This document shows positions 48,301 to 61,000 of a stretch of 64,000 nucleotides of DNA, in pieces. The translations under genes were made by a program, and so were the position numbers. The DNA comes from Gambelia wislizenii (lineage: Eukaryota > Chordata > Lepidosauria > Squamata > Crotaphytidae): the NCBI GenBank assembly GCA_030847615.1, contig JAUMIR010000003.1, positions 33,726,501-33,790,500 on the forward strand, in the 5' to 3' direction. Every line of letters begins with the position of its first letter. Within the stretch, counting starts at the first letter, position 1. A model generated the notes under the pieces. That model was given only the letters and a program-made list of their open reading frames with translations, did not search any database and was not told the DNA's origin.

Positions 48301-51300
48301 TTTCTTTCTGATGGCTGGGTATCTATTCAGGAAGAGATCTGTCTTGAGAGCTTTTTAAAAGCTATTTAGGGTGGTGATATGACAGATCTCATTCAGCAGG
48401 CAGTTTCATAATTGGGTGCAATAGCCAAAAAGGTCCTCTTGGAAGTCGTAGAAAGCCTAGTTTTTAAAGGTTGTAGCAAAGGTCGTCCAGGGCATTCATC
48501 GTCTTCCACATTCTCACGTCCTTCTCTGAATTTTTTGTGCCACTCAAACACATGTGCATGACACATGCTGTCTTCCCCATAGGCGTCAGTAAGCATTTAA
48601 AAAGATTCCATTGGTGTTTTGTTCAATTTTTCTAAAAATTTCAAATACACACGTTGCTTGACTTGTTAACTTAGCATTTTCCCAGCATACAACAGACAAC
48701 ACAGCTGTTTTAAATGATGATTCACAATTAACTGAACGGCCGAGAGTGTTGATGTTTGTCATGAAGGTTCAGACATGCTCAAGGTTACCACTCAAGTGTT
48801 CACAATCAGTTTTCCTTGATTTATCTGAAAGGTAGAAACACAATCTTGTTATTTAATAGACAGACCTTGTACTATGAACTTGTTGTTGTGGTGGTGGTGG
48901 TAGTGTGCCTTCAAGTCATTACGAACTTATGGTGACCCTAATGTGAACCATTCACAGGGTTTCCTTGGCAAGGTTTGTTCATAGGGGGTATGCCATTGCC
49001 TCCCTCTAATGCCAAAGGCCACCTAGGCTGAGCGGGGAGTCAAACCCTGGTGCCCTAGTCCAACACTCAAACCACTACATCATGCAGGCTCTCAGTATTA
49101 TGCATACTTGTGTTTATAAGCATCCCTTTGACCTCAACACATGCAGGCACAAGGCAAACATGTCCAAAATCAAGAAATAACAAATGTTGCCAAAATTAAC
49201 GGGGACAGGAAAACTGAACAGGGAAGAATAACAGCTTTTGCTTCTCTTGCCCAGAAAATGGTAGCCCAGATCTGAAAGGCCTGAATAGAACATATGGTTT
49301 TCTAAATGATAGTTATAATGCATCCAGCCTGCACACTTATTATGAACTCCAGGCTTTATGATACCAGCACACTAATCTTAAGAACATTAACTTGGTGTGC
49401 CTGGTTTCTATAGGGCATACTTCTTACTAAATGTGCTTAAAATCAGAGTTTAATGGAGTGATCCACTAGGCCCTGAGACAACACACTCCAGATATTAGTA
49501 TGTTGTTCATCTAAGCCCTGCACTTTGTGAAGCACAAAGGATTAGCTCCCAATAGAATTACAATGATTGAATTATAGAGGCTGGATGAAGAGGAGGATGA
49601 ATCCTTATTTCCTAGTAAATTTTAAAATTTGTTGTAGAGAAATCCATGTCTAGGTAGAGTTCTTCAGTTTCTTCAGCTGTTCAATCATAATATAAAAAGT
49701 TCTTTTTTTTTAATTTTAGGATGTGTCAAAATCTGTAAAACGTTCTCCTAACACATTCATTAAAATCGAGAAACCCCCTTGTCATAAATTACTCCAAGGT
49801 GGAAAAAAATACAGATTAACTAGTGATCCAGAAGCTGATATTACCCCTGAGGTACGTTCTTCACTCTTCTACAATTGGCTTGTCAACAAATGTGTCATTT
49901 TGTGAAAGACAAAAAATTTATACTTTTCATTGCTGATTTTAGGACAGATGTTATTGAAATTGATTCCTGGTGCTCTTATTAAAAAAAAAAATCATTACTC
50001 TTACATCAAGAATGACACTTGAAATAGATTTTTAATGCTTTGATCTCCACTTTCTAGGAAATTCAGTTTGGTGATCACTCTTCCCTGGCAGAGAAACCTT
50101 TTTTTGAAGTATATTTGGAACAGCCAATGGAACTTACATTATCTTTAATGGACTTGGAGTCTGGAGAAACTGTGTGGAAAGCAAAGCTAAGAGAAAGTAA
50201 GAATTCCTTAGATATAACCTAGTGCACAGTAAGTGCATTTAAAACCCTACTGGTTTTTTCAGGATGTAATTAAGATTATTCAGTAACAAATTGTGCTGAC
50301 CACAATTTCACTCTATCATCATATACTTTCACTCTATCATCAAACAACTTTTTGAACTCAGGGCAAGTTTAGACAATGGTGATGGTGGGGAATGGAGGGC
50401 TAGTTTTGTGGGGTAGTCCCTCAAAAATGTGAATACAGATAGACCTCCATATCTGCAGGGGATATTTTCCCATACTTACCGTGGATACTGGATAATAGCG
50501 AACCCTATTCAAATGAATGGCTTCTGGATCAAGCACACCATAAAGTCATGCTGGAGGACCTAGAAGATGCCTAGAGAAACCATATTTTTTCAGATGTGGG
50601 TAAGTGAATCCATGGATATGAATCCATGGATATGGGTCCTGCAGATATGGGAGTCTATGTGTACATAGAATACAATCTGTAATCTTTGTGTCATGGTCTT
50701 TGAATTTAATATTTATTATTATTTGCAGCAAATAAAATAAATAAAATTTCAGTGGAAGGGATATTTTATAATACTTTAGTTATACAGTATTTTAAATAAA
50801 AGAAATAATAATTGTGAACTTAGATGTTCTTTGTCTTGTAAGCTGTCTGCCTTTTCTAAATTGTATTAATACTAAATACAAAAGTGTAAATGAAATGATG
50901 CAATTATCAGCCCAGTTCTATTTTGACATTCTGTAATGCTTCTTCCATTACTGCTGTTGCTTTCTATTACCATCACACATACAAAAGATTCGGCAAGTTG
51001 GACTAAAAGGTCAGAAGCACTCTCCACTCATTTCCCCATAATTTAGAGTAAATGTAATATTATGGCTACACTGCAGCTCAGTGGCTATTACTGACTAGAT
51101 AATTTCATTCCTAAAGTAGAATTAATGTTCTTTCAGTGGTAGCTTCCTAGTTCCTACTTCTCAAATTTCATATAATTGCAATTATCCAGATCTACTACCC
51201 TATCTACCCAAACATATTATGTTTTGTAATGATGATGAATTTAAATAAATGAATACTGGTTTTACCCATAAGATAGCTGTATTGATTTGGGGGTTTGATG

Positions 51301-52044
51301 GGGACTACCATGTTAAAATAGATTCAAGGGTGGGTCAAGATGAGGCAATGCCATTGGTATAAAAGAAGCATCGCAGGTGTTCAGTGGCACAGCCAAAACA
51401 AAACAAAAATTACAGCCCATCTCATTCACTACAGTGGCAGGCCCCCAGAACCACAGGAGAGTGCATTGGAAGCCACCAAGTCTAGGATGAGGATAGAGGC
51501 ATGGCTGTAAATGAGTGTGTCCCAAGAGGGTAGAAAAAGAAATCCTAAAAGTCTGAGAATGGAGAAGTGGAGTGGCTATAGCAAGCTTCCCTACTCTCCA
51601 CTATCTGTCTCTTATGGCAAGAGGTAGGAGATCTGAAACCCATTCTCACAGAAAAGCCTGTGATTTTTAATTTACAGGAATGCCATGCTGTGAAATGTAC
51701 TTTAATGAGGGCTGGTTACTGTTTTGCCAATTCTTAGTGTAAAATAATAATAATAATCGAGCCTGTGCAATGGATTTTTCTGGTGGAGCGCAGCGTGCAC
51801 AGAACTGGCCTCACCCTTTAAACCAGAGATTCATCTGCCGTGGCCTTGCAAGCATGGACGTGGCAGCGAGGTCCTCGGGCCGTAGGTTTGATTATAGTTT
51901 CCTTCTCTTAGATGGATGACCTTACAGGGTTGGACGAGCACCATCTGCCCGGGTTTGGGATTAGAGTTTTCCTTCTCCTAGGACGGTTGCCACAAGGCTA
52001 GAGAGCCCATCCTGCCCTTTGACGCTCTTTGTCAGACCCTTTGT

Positions 52045-52085
<41 letters not shown>

Positions 52086-55000
52086 TGATGAAGAAGTAGT
52101 AGTAGTAGTAATTTCTTACTCTCCTCTCTCTATGGATTGGAGCAGGGAACAACACATTAAAATACAGCAACCAATAAACACATAACACAATAAACACATA
52201 AAAAAACAACACCAATTACAAATTCATAATCAGCATAGCATCAGTTAAAGAAGCATACATATTAAAAACAATCAATTCATAATTTAAAAACTCATAATTT
52301 AAAACCAGCTGGATAGACCTGCTGGAAAAGGTCAATCTTTAATGCTGTTTTAAACTCAGACAGAGTATCCAGGTGTCAAAACTCTTCCGACAGGTTATTC
52401 CACAATTTGGGGGTGGCTGAATAAAAAGTCCTCTGGCTTACAGATGCCGGCCTGGTCCTGGCTGACTGAAGTAAATGTCCCCCGGAAGACCTGAGTTATG
52501 CCTTCATGCTCTGTAATGCTCTGTGCACACTGCAGATGCTCAGGGCAGTCCCCCTGTTGACAAGGGCCATGCTCACTACAGTAGCTATTGTAACCTGATG
52601 CCCTCTAGATGGGTTGTACTACAGTGGCCATGCTGTCTGGGGATGATAGGACCTGGAGCATATCAGATTGGAGAAAGTTGGTATCGATCCCATGTTGCCA
52701 GCTTGGATCCCATGTTGAGAGGAAGGTGGGAAATAATAAATAAAATTGTAAGAAATGCTATTGCCTAATATTCAAGCAATAAACACAATAGTGAGGTCTT
52801 TGAACAGTGGCCCAGTTCAGAAATAATGATTTTGGTCTAATAACAAGCCATGGCTTATTAGAATGATAAAAGCATTATTATTATTATTTTGTCTGCCTGC
52901 CTGCTTCTGCCTCACCTTATCTAACATTGTAATTATATTTTCTTAAACTACAGCTTAGCCTTTAGTATCTTATACTGTATTCCTGTCTGCTGTGGAGCGC
53001 ATTAGAGTGGGGGAAGACTATATGGTGGGAAGTGCATATATTTTCAATACCATCACATTTAAAGGGGTAGGCAACCTCTCTGCTGGACTTCAGGTTCATT
53101 CAGCAGCACTAGCTTACCCTCCAACTGGACTGATTTGGCAAGGACAGTCCTGTTTAATCTTCTGTGTCACACTTTTTCAGCTGCTTTTTAAAATATCCCA
53201 ATTTCTCTCTCCTTTCCCCCCTTTGCCCTCAGTTTACTTCAGTTGCTGCAAACTGGGTTCAAAATTCAAAAGTAGTTTGCACACAGGGGACTCATCAGGG
53301 GAGAGAGGAGAGGAAGGGGTGGAATCATGCCCTTCCCAAGAGGCTCAGGCAAAACCAAAGTGCTGCAGTCTCTCGTAGCTTGTGTGTTCTTTCTCATTTA
53401 ATAATTTTTGCTGCCTTGACCACATACTAATATTGCTTGGCCACATGTGTCCTGGTTTTCATCTGTAAAATGGTGGAGGGTATGTACTAATATCACCTGT
53501 AGGAGCAGAGAAATACTTGACTAAGTGGACTTCTAGAACCTATGGGATGCACGAAGGATTCAGAGTTTGGAGAACAAATGCAAGCATTCCTTTTCATGCA
53601 TTTGCAATAGCATCCACTGTATGGTGACCATAACCACTTGACAGGGATGAGAGGTCTGAAAGCAAGGGCTTATAAATTTTGATTTAACCAGCTACTATTT
53701 ATTATTAGTATTGAGGCTGATTATTCTGCAAGGAAGTTTACTGGAGGATGGTTAGAAACAGTGAGAGAGAAAATTGTGTGATGCCTTTTCTTTTTCAAAG
53801 CTTTGCCACCAAGACAGGAAAGTAGGTATCATTCCATATGAGAGTTTGGGGGAAGCCTCTTTGTGGTAAGCAGTGGTGCTCAAGGGTAGTTTCTAGTGCA
53901 CTGTCTAGTTTGTTTTCTTTTCCTAAAGTGTCGATCCAGTTAACTGTAAATATTTTTCAAAAACACTATAGGCTGTTGCTATAGATTCTAATATTTAGTA
54001 ATGGATTTATATATTTATGTGTTTTTTATTGTTGTTGTTTAAAAATCTTGTGCTCTTTTGAAAGTTCTGGAACATACATTTTAACAATGGGTACAATGGA
54101 AGACTGGCTTTAAAAGCTTGAATGACCTGTCACTTGATTGCCATGCTATCAGCAAGATGAAGCTTTTTTTTGCTGACTAAAAGTCTTGAAGTGGGGAAAA
54201 TTGTAAAGCTCCTTGGACTTGCTTTGTTCATGCTTTTCTGAGAATGAGAAGTATAGTAATGTTTCTAGGTGAGAATTGTGGCATATTTTTTAGCAGTGCA
54301 GGTGACTGTACAGCAGTTTTTAATTTTCTTTTAAACACATTTCTGTCTAACAGGTGACTGGACCGTACCTAGCCAGAATGACAATAGGCTGAAAAGAATC
54401 AATAATGGTAAGTTATGTAAAAATATATACATGGCACAACTTCATCTGCATGTTGTGTTCTCATTCATCTTACTGTCATTGTATAGGAGAAGTTCCCAAT
54501 GGGACTGTTCTAATGTCATTGAAACTTTTGGCATGGTGGCTTATTGAGCTTTTTCCTCATTTGAATTTGTATTGCATCTTTCTCTCAAAACTGGGCCTTA
54601 ATTTTGATCTTTAAGGATTTTGCTGCATGATCAGACAGCATTTCTCTCTGTATAGGACTACCCAATTGCCTCCCCCTCCCGCCATTTGCAGCCTCCATAC
54701 CTTCCTAAGGGAGAATTTATTGACCTCCAGAACTAGCACAGGTGTAGCTACAGGGTGCGACTGACAAAATTAGTGTATTGTGTCTACAAAATTAGTGTAT
54801 TGTGCCCCACAATGAAAGGTTCCTTGAGCTCCCAAATTTCTAGCATTGCAGTGAGAGACATGGAGAAGCATTCATACCTAGGACTCATATATTTGCTGTG
54901 TTTGCATTGCCTTGGTCACTTTACTTTCACTTTTTCCTTAGATACCAAAACTGTATACTCAACTTCTAAATACTCAACTGAAGTTTTAATTTACTGTGAT

Positions 55001-58000
55001 GCTAGGTGTTCGGGAACTGAAGGAAAATTTCATTTGAAGAGGACATAATTCTTATGGGGTGGCAATACTCTAATGGCACAAAAATGTTTTAACCTGCTGC
55101 CAGAAGGAGAGCAAGAATGGGGCCATCCTGGAATCTTTGAGGAGAGAGTTTCAAAGTCTGGGAGAGCCACCGAGAGGGCCTTGTCCGTGGTTTCCACCAG
55201 ATGGGCCTGAGAAGGTGGTAGGACAGAGAAGGCTTCTCCAGATGTTTAGCGCTCTACTAGGCTCCAAGAGGCAGGCAGAACTTAATCAGGCCTGGGCCCA
55301 GAAACAAAGGTCTTCCCTCCATCCCAACCGTCACTGCTCTGGTCTTGGAAGTAGAGAAGCACCAGCAGTATCTGCTGGATTTAATCGCTACCTCCACTGC
55401 CAATCCCTTTTCCTTATGTGTCATTTCTTATTTTGATTGTAAGCCTGGGGGCAGGAAACTGTTAAATTAACCATTTGTAAGCCATTCTGAGAGCCTTTGT
55501 GGCTGAAGAGCGGGGTATAAATACCCTAAACAAACAAACAAACAAACAAACAAATAAATTTGCTCCCCTTGCAGTTGTACTGCTGTGAATCAGTATGTAG
55601 AGGTGAGCAGAGAGACAAGATGGAGTGGAGAGGACCAGCTCCTCCTTTCCCTGGGCAAGCAGAGGGCCTGGGGCAACAATATCCTTATGGTAGATCCAAT
55701 CCTACATGGCAATGTATGGAAGGCCCTCCAAATGGAAAACTTGGATGCTATGTCCTTTGCTTTGTTTTCCTCAGGCATCAGAAGACGAAAATCCAGCACC
55801 AGTCTTTCAGGTGATGAGCTTTGCAATAAACGGCTAAAAGGAAATGTTCCAGGTAAAGGATTTTGTGTAATTAAGGAAAAATTACCATGCAGTGATATTT
55901 TAACCATCCCATTCTGTAATAAATTGTTTCATATTTCATGTAATGACAACTTCAGTTGTAAAAATCATACATTTGTATTTTTATAGTTTCAAAAGACATG
56001 TGATCTGAATGTGGGAAAAAAAATCTGAGTAGGCTTTGCAAGTATTAATTTAGGTCTCTTTAACACTACACAATTATAGCACAATTTTGTGATATCATCC
56101 CATTGAATGCTGGCATTTGTAATTTCATGAGGTATTTAGAATTCTTTGCCAGAGAACTGTAGTGTGTCACCAAACTACAAATCCCATGATACTATAGGAT
56201 GAGGACCATTGCCTCCCAAAAATAGTACTCTATGGTGAACTTGCCACAGGTCAGCGTAAGAGGGGCACTCCAAAAAAGCGATACAAGGACTCCCTGAAAC
56301 AACATCTCAGGCTCGGCCAAATTTATCAACAACAGTGGTCTGCCATGGCCTCAGATCGGGAGGCATGGAGACGCACTATCAACAATGCTGCAGCCTTATT
56401 TGAAAACTCACGCTGAACAAGTCTTGAAGAGAAACGACAGCGTAGAAAGAAACACAACCCGGAAATATCACCCAAGGAGACCTTCTGCTGTGCTTTTTGC
56501 AATTGGACTTGTTTATCTTGGATTGGCCTTTTTAGTCATCAGCGCACTTGCAGAAAGCGCAGGATGAGTCCTTCCTGAATCTTCGTTTGCGAATAAAAGC
56601 CAGAGAGAGATAGGATGCAGCCATGGCAGTTTAGTGGCATCAAAGTGCTATAACCCTATAATGTAAAAGATATCTTCGCCTCTGTATGCAGAATTACTAT
56701 GCCTGTAAGTGGCCACTAGAGGGAGATACTTGATCAGAAAGACAACTTTGGCCAGTATAGAGAGGTTCTCTCTCCATTAATTATCATTACTCCTTTAAGT
56801 GTAATTAACTCGGCTGGTACACACTGAAAAGACAGGAACAAAAATGAGGTAGTTTAGAAACAAGAGGGAATTATTATTATACTTGGTACAATCACAAGCT
56901 TTACAGAAGTACCACAAATATTTAAGGGGGAAATGCCCAATGAGTTAATAATCCCCTCCATAGAGCCCAGTGAAGGTTGAGCATGCTCAGTGGCCCACAC
57001 AATGTTGAGTGTCTGTTGCAGGGCTTGGGTATAGAGGAGAGAGACAGAAAGGTGTATTATAGAAAAAATGGCTTGCTGGCTGGGATCCTGAACAGGAACT
57101 CTATACTTGCATTGCAGGTCCAATTTATAAGCAGATACTAATCAGCTTAGTTTAGTACAGTATTTAATACTTCAGTGGCAGAGCACATACATTACTTACG
57201 TGCAGTCCCAGGTTAGATCCTCTTGCAACTTCAGTTAAAGAATCTTATAAGCAGGGTTAGGCTAAGTAGTTTCCTGAGCTTTTGGAAAACCATTGTCACA
57301 TGGAACAAAGAATACTGGGCTAAACTAAGGGCTTGTATAGATGGGCTATTTATCCCATCTTGCCCCTGACTTAGAGACCTGCAGTCTTGATAACACAGGG
57401 CTTTTGCACTGTTCTGCCCGCAGGCAGTCCTCATGACTCCCAGGGCAAAGATGGGGCTAAGACAGGGTAAAGCCTGATAAAACGTTTAAAAAAACACCTA
57501 CTAAAACCCAGTTCTTTCTAGAAAAGCTGGATTGGGCCCCACATGACTGCAGAAGCCCTTACTGGCATGCCGGCTCATCACTACAGCTGCTGCCTGCATT
57601 GCATTATCTGAAGCGGGAAGGAGCCCCGCAGCATGTGACCAAGGCTGGTCACATGAAGGGGGCCTTGGTCATGTGCTACTAGCCGGCTTCCTGGCTATGG
57701 AAAGTGGGATGCAGGCGGCGGTGGCTGCAGTGACTGGCCAGTGTGCTGGTCTGGACTTCCTTCTGTTTCATCCAGGTAAAGGGGGAGGAGCAGGATCTGA
57801 TCCACAGGCAGAATATGTTGGCGGGGAGCTGGTGTATTCTGGCCCATGTAGGTGAGCCCTAAGCAGATGTCTGCTTCAGTATAAGGTATTATAATAGGTT
57901 CACAAGCTTTAAAGAAACAGTGCAATTAAGATAGTTAATTATGCAAAATATGCATAGTTTATGCAAAATATGCATACTTGTGGACCTTCAGGTATTTTTG

Positions 58001-61000
58001 GCTTAATATTTCCAGAAGCCCTAGGCAGCATTGCCAGAGGTGAAGGACCTTGGGAGTTGCAGTCCAAAAAATCTGGACAGCCATGGTGACTAGCTCCTAT
58101 ACTCTTAAGAATCTGCTTTTGCTGCATTATTATTGTCGTATAATGCAAAGAAATAATTGAGAGTTCTTTATTTTTGTGTTACTTAACTGTCAGATACTCA
58201 GATGTCTTCATCAATTGAAACTTGCACAAACTAGAAACATTGACTAGCATCCTGTTCAATAGTTATGACATTGTAAGTTGGAAATGACTTGAAGGCACAT
58301 AACAACAACAACAAACAAGAACAACAACACTGCACTTAACAATATCATTACTTTGGGGATTGATATTTACTGTCAATAATGACCTAAAATGTCCTGCAAA
58401 ACCTACCTGAGGGTGTCTCTTCAGCTGCCTGTTCTCAAGTTGCCGCACAACAAGAAAAGTGCTGCAGACGTCTGCAGTGCTTCAGAGAGTCTTTAGTTGG
58501 GTTGCTTCCTGGGTAAAAAGATAGGTTTTTGGGAGATAGCATTGCCAGACATTGTCATAAGTACATTTGATAATGTAGGATCTCAGCCATTATTTATGCA
58601 TAAACTAAAGATGCTGAAGTATGTAATAGAAGAGATATTGTAAAGCATATATCAGTGGATTTCTAAAATGCAAGATTCAAATGTTCAAAAATACAAGACT
58701 TGCCAAATAGCTAGTGGTAATCCTAGGAGTGCTTCTGATGTTGCAAAGTGGTAGTTGCTTGCACATCATCTTTTCATCCTTTTGATGAACAAATTGAAGG
58801 ATATGTCTCTTCGTGAGATGATGGGCAAGTCACAGTATCTACTATGTCAGCTCCTTTTTGACATGGAGACACAGTCATTGATAACTTCCATCTGGCTGCT
58901 TTGAAGGCTTTGGGTAAAAAGCAGGATATATAGTGTAAGAAATAAAAACACAATAGTACTGAAATGTAGGTTCTCCCTTACATTGAGGTATTGGACAGGG
59001 CCAGTAAGCAAATGACTCTTTCTTCCCCACCAAACCTTCTAGAGAAGAAAGGAAGAAAACAGGAAATCCAAGTTAGTTAAAACAGTATGTCAACATTGTG
59101 AAGAGTTGGAAAGCAGGGTCACACCGTGCTCGTTAAGAGCAAGGAGGATTCTTTTTATAGCTAAAATGTTTTCCTCCTTTTTTTCCCTTCTCTAACTCCT
59201 CTCCCCATCCCCATGTCTCAGAAGATGGGTGGGGAAACAGCCCCTGGCAACTGTCTACATGAGCCAACTGGCCCTTTATGGTTTTCTACATGGTCATGCC
59301 TCCTTCCCCATGATATCTTCATTTGGTGATTTTTGATTTCCCAGTTTTTCCCATTCTAAAAGGTTGAAATGTCTCTCCTAAGGTTCATTTAGGAGCAAAC
59401 TTGTTATTATGGGCCTTCAAGTTGACTCTGACTTATGGCAAGTCTGTCATAGGGTTTTCTTGACAAGATTTCATCAGAGGGGGGTTACCATTCCCTTTCT
59501 CTGAGGCTGAGTGAATGTGATAAAGGTTACTCAATGGTTTTCTGTGCCCGAGCAGAGATTTGAACCCTGGTCTCCAGCAGTCCTAGTCCAACACTCACAC
59601 CGCTATACCATACTGGCTCTGTGCTAAAATATGTTAGTATTTTTACCTCATCCATGTGTCTTTAGCCCTTCCTGTGACTGGAATGTGGCCCCCATGAACT
59701 TCTCTGAAACTGAATTTTTCCTTGGGCTGAAAGAAGTTCTCCAACTTTGTCGTAGAAGAACGAGGAGGGAATTTAGCCCATTGGCCTACAGCCATACAAC
59801 TTAGGGAGCTACTGCCGGGGGGGGGGCAGCAGTGGAGAGGAACCTTTATTCCTTTTTCTTCTCTGTCTCTCTCCAGTTTTTCCCTTGGCCCAAGCAAGGG
59901 AGAACAGAGAATGTTGGTAGCACTGGCAGTCTGTCATATTTGCTGGTGTGTTTTATGCAAGTGTTGTGGGACCTATGCCTCATGACCCACTGCTATGTCA
60001 GCCATAAGCTTCAGAGGAGCCATTGTCTCAGTGGTTTACACAATTTTAACTTTGGGTTCTAATTTCTGAAGCCCATTTCCAGAACATATCCCACTGTTCC
60101 ATGTTGTCTAGGGGGATGGTAGGGGGAAAAGCACACACTGTCTTCTCACTAGCCCAAGACAGTGTCTTTCTTGGACAGAATATTGACTATATAAAGAAGG
60201 CCTGTAATTTGGTGTTAGAGTACATGCTTTGTATGCAAAGCTCCCAGATAGTCCTTGCCATTTCCAGACAGGGCTGGGAAGGTATCCTTTCTGAAACCCT
60301 GGAGCAGCCTTTCTCGACCTTTTTACCCTGGGGAAACCCTTGAAGCAATTTTCAGGTCTCAGGGAACTGCTGCCTAAACATTATTATATCTACAGCTTAA
60401 AAAAAAAATGTTTATTTTTTTCAATTTCAATGTCTCGCGGAACCCCTAGGAACCTTATGGAACCCTAGGGTTCCAGGGAACCCCAGTTGAGAAGCGCTGC
60501 CTTGGAGAATTGCTGCCAGTCAGTGTAGATTTTTCTTGTTTTTTTTCTGGGCTGTGAGGCTGTGTTCTGGACATAGGTTTGGCAACATAGTTTCCACTCA
60601 AATGCTTTGGGTTCCATTTGCCATAATCTGTGTTCATTGGCCTCTTAAGCTGGTGCTTCTAGTAACTCTACATAGGAATATAGGAACCTGCCCTATATTG
60701 AGTCATTGTGTCAGTTGACCTAGCCTAGTATTGTCAATTCTAGGTGGCGTAAGCTCTCCAGACTTTGGGGTATGATTCTTTCCTGGCCACCTGGAGATCC
60801 TGGCATTTCCTGTTGCTCTTCGTGTCTAGCAGAGGGTGACCAAAATGGTGAAAGGCCCTATGACGTGCTTAGGGAGCTGGGTATGTTTAGCCAGTGGGTT
60901 TCTGTTAAGGGGAAGAGAAGGTTAAGAGGTGACATGATAGCCATGTTTAAATATTTGAAGGGATGCTGTATTGAGGATGGAACAAACTTGTTTCTGCTGC

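Larger units (their letters stand above)
44248..49719 (+). other. Intron 10
   Basis: 5.5 kb. Contains a 5S-derived SINE, a tRNA SINE, a hAT-like element with a CR1 inside, a dead mariner and a Sauria-type SINE (listed separately). No FIIND exon is seen. Confidence 0.7.
50197..54353 (+). other. Intron 12
   Basis: 4.2 kb. Besides the repeats listed, 51745-52025 holds an unclassified repeat with two internal copies of a 'TTTCCTTCTC(C/T)TAG' phrase. 52990-53430 and 53430-54350 show no gene and no CARD. Confidence 0.6.

Noticed and set aside
43683..50196. Ankyrin, UNC5 or PIDD family as the source of the ZU5-UPA domain
   Set aside because: No ankyrin repeats, Ig/TSP or transmembrane segments, LRRs or death domain are encoded. 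The HFKN...SP spacing and the VGPIFDV block fit CARD8/NLRP1.
55137..55436. A 99-codon frame next to exon 14
   Set aside because: It lies in a LINE-like 3' end that finishes in GGGGTATAAATA and an (AAAC)n tail, and has no motif of a host protein.
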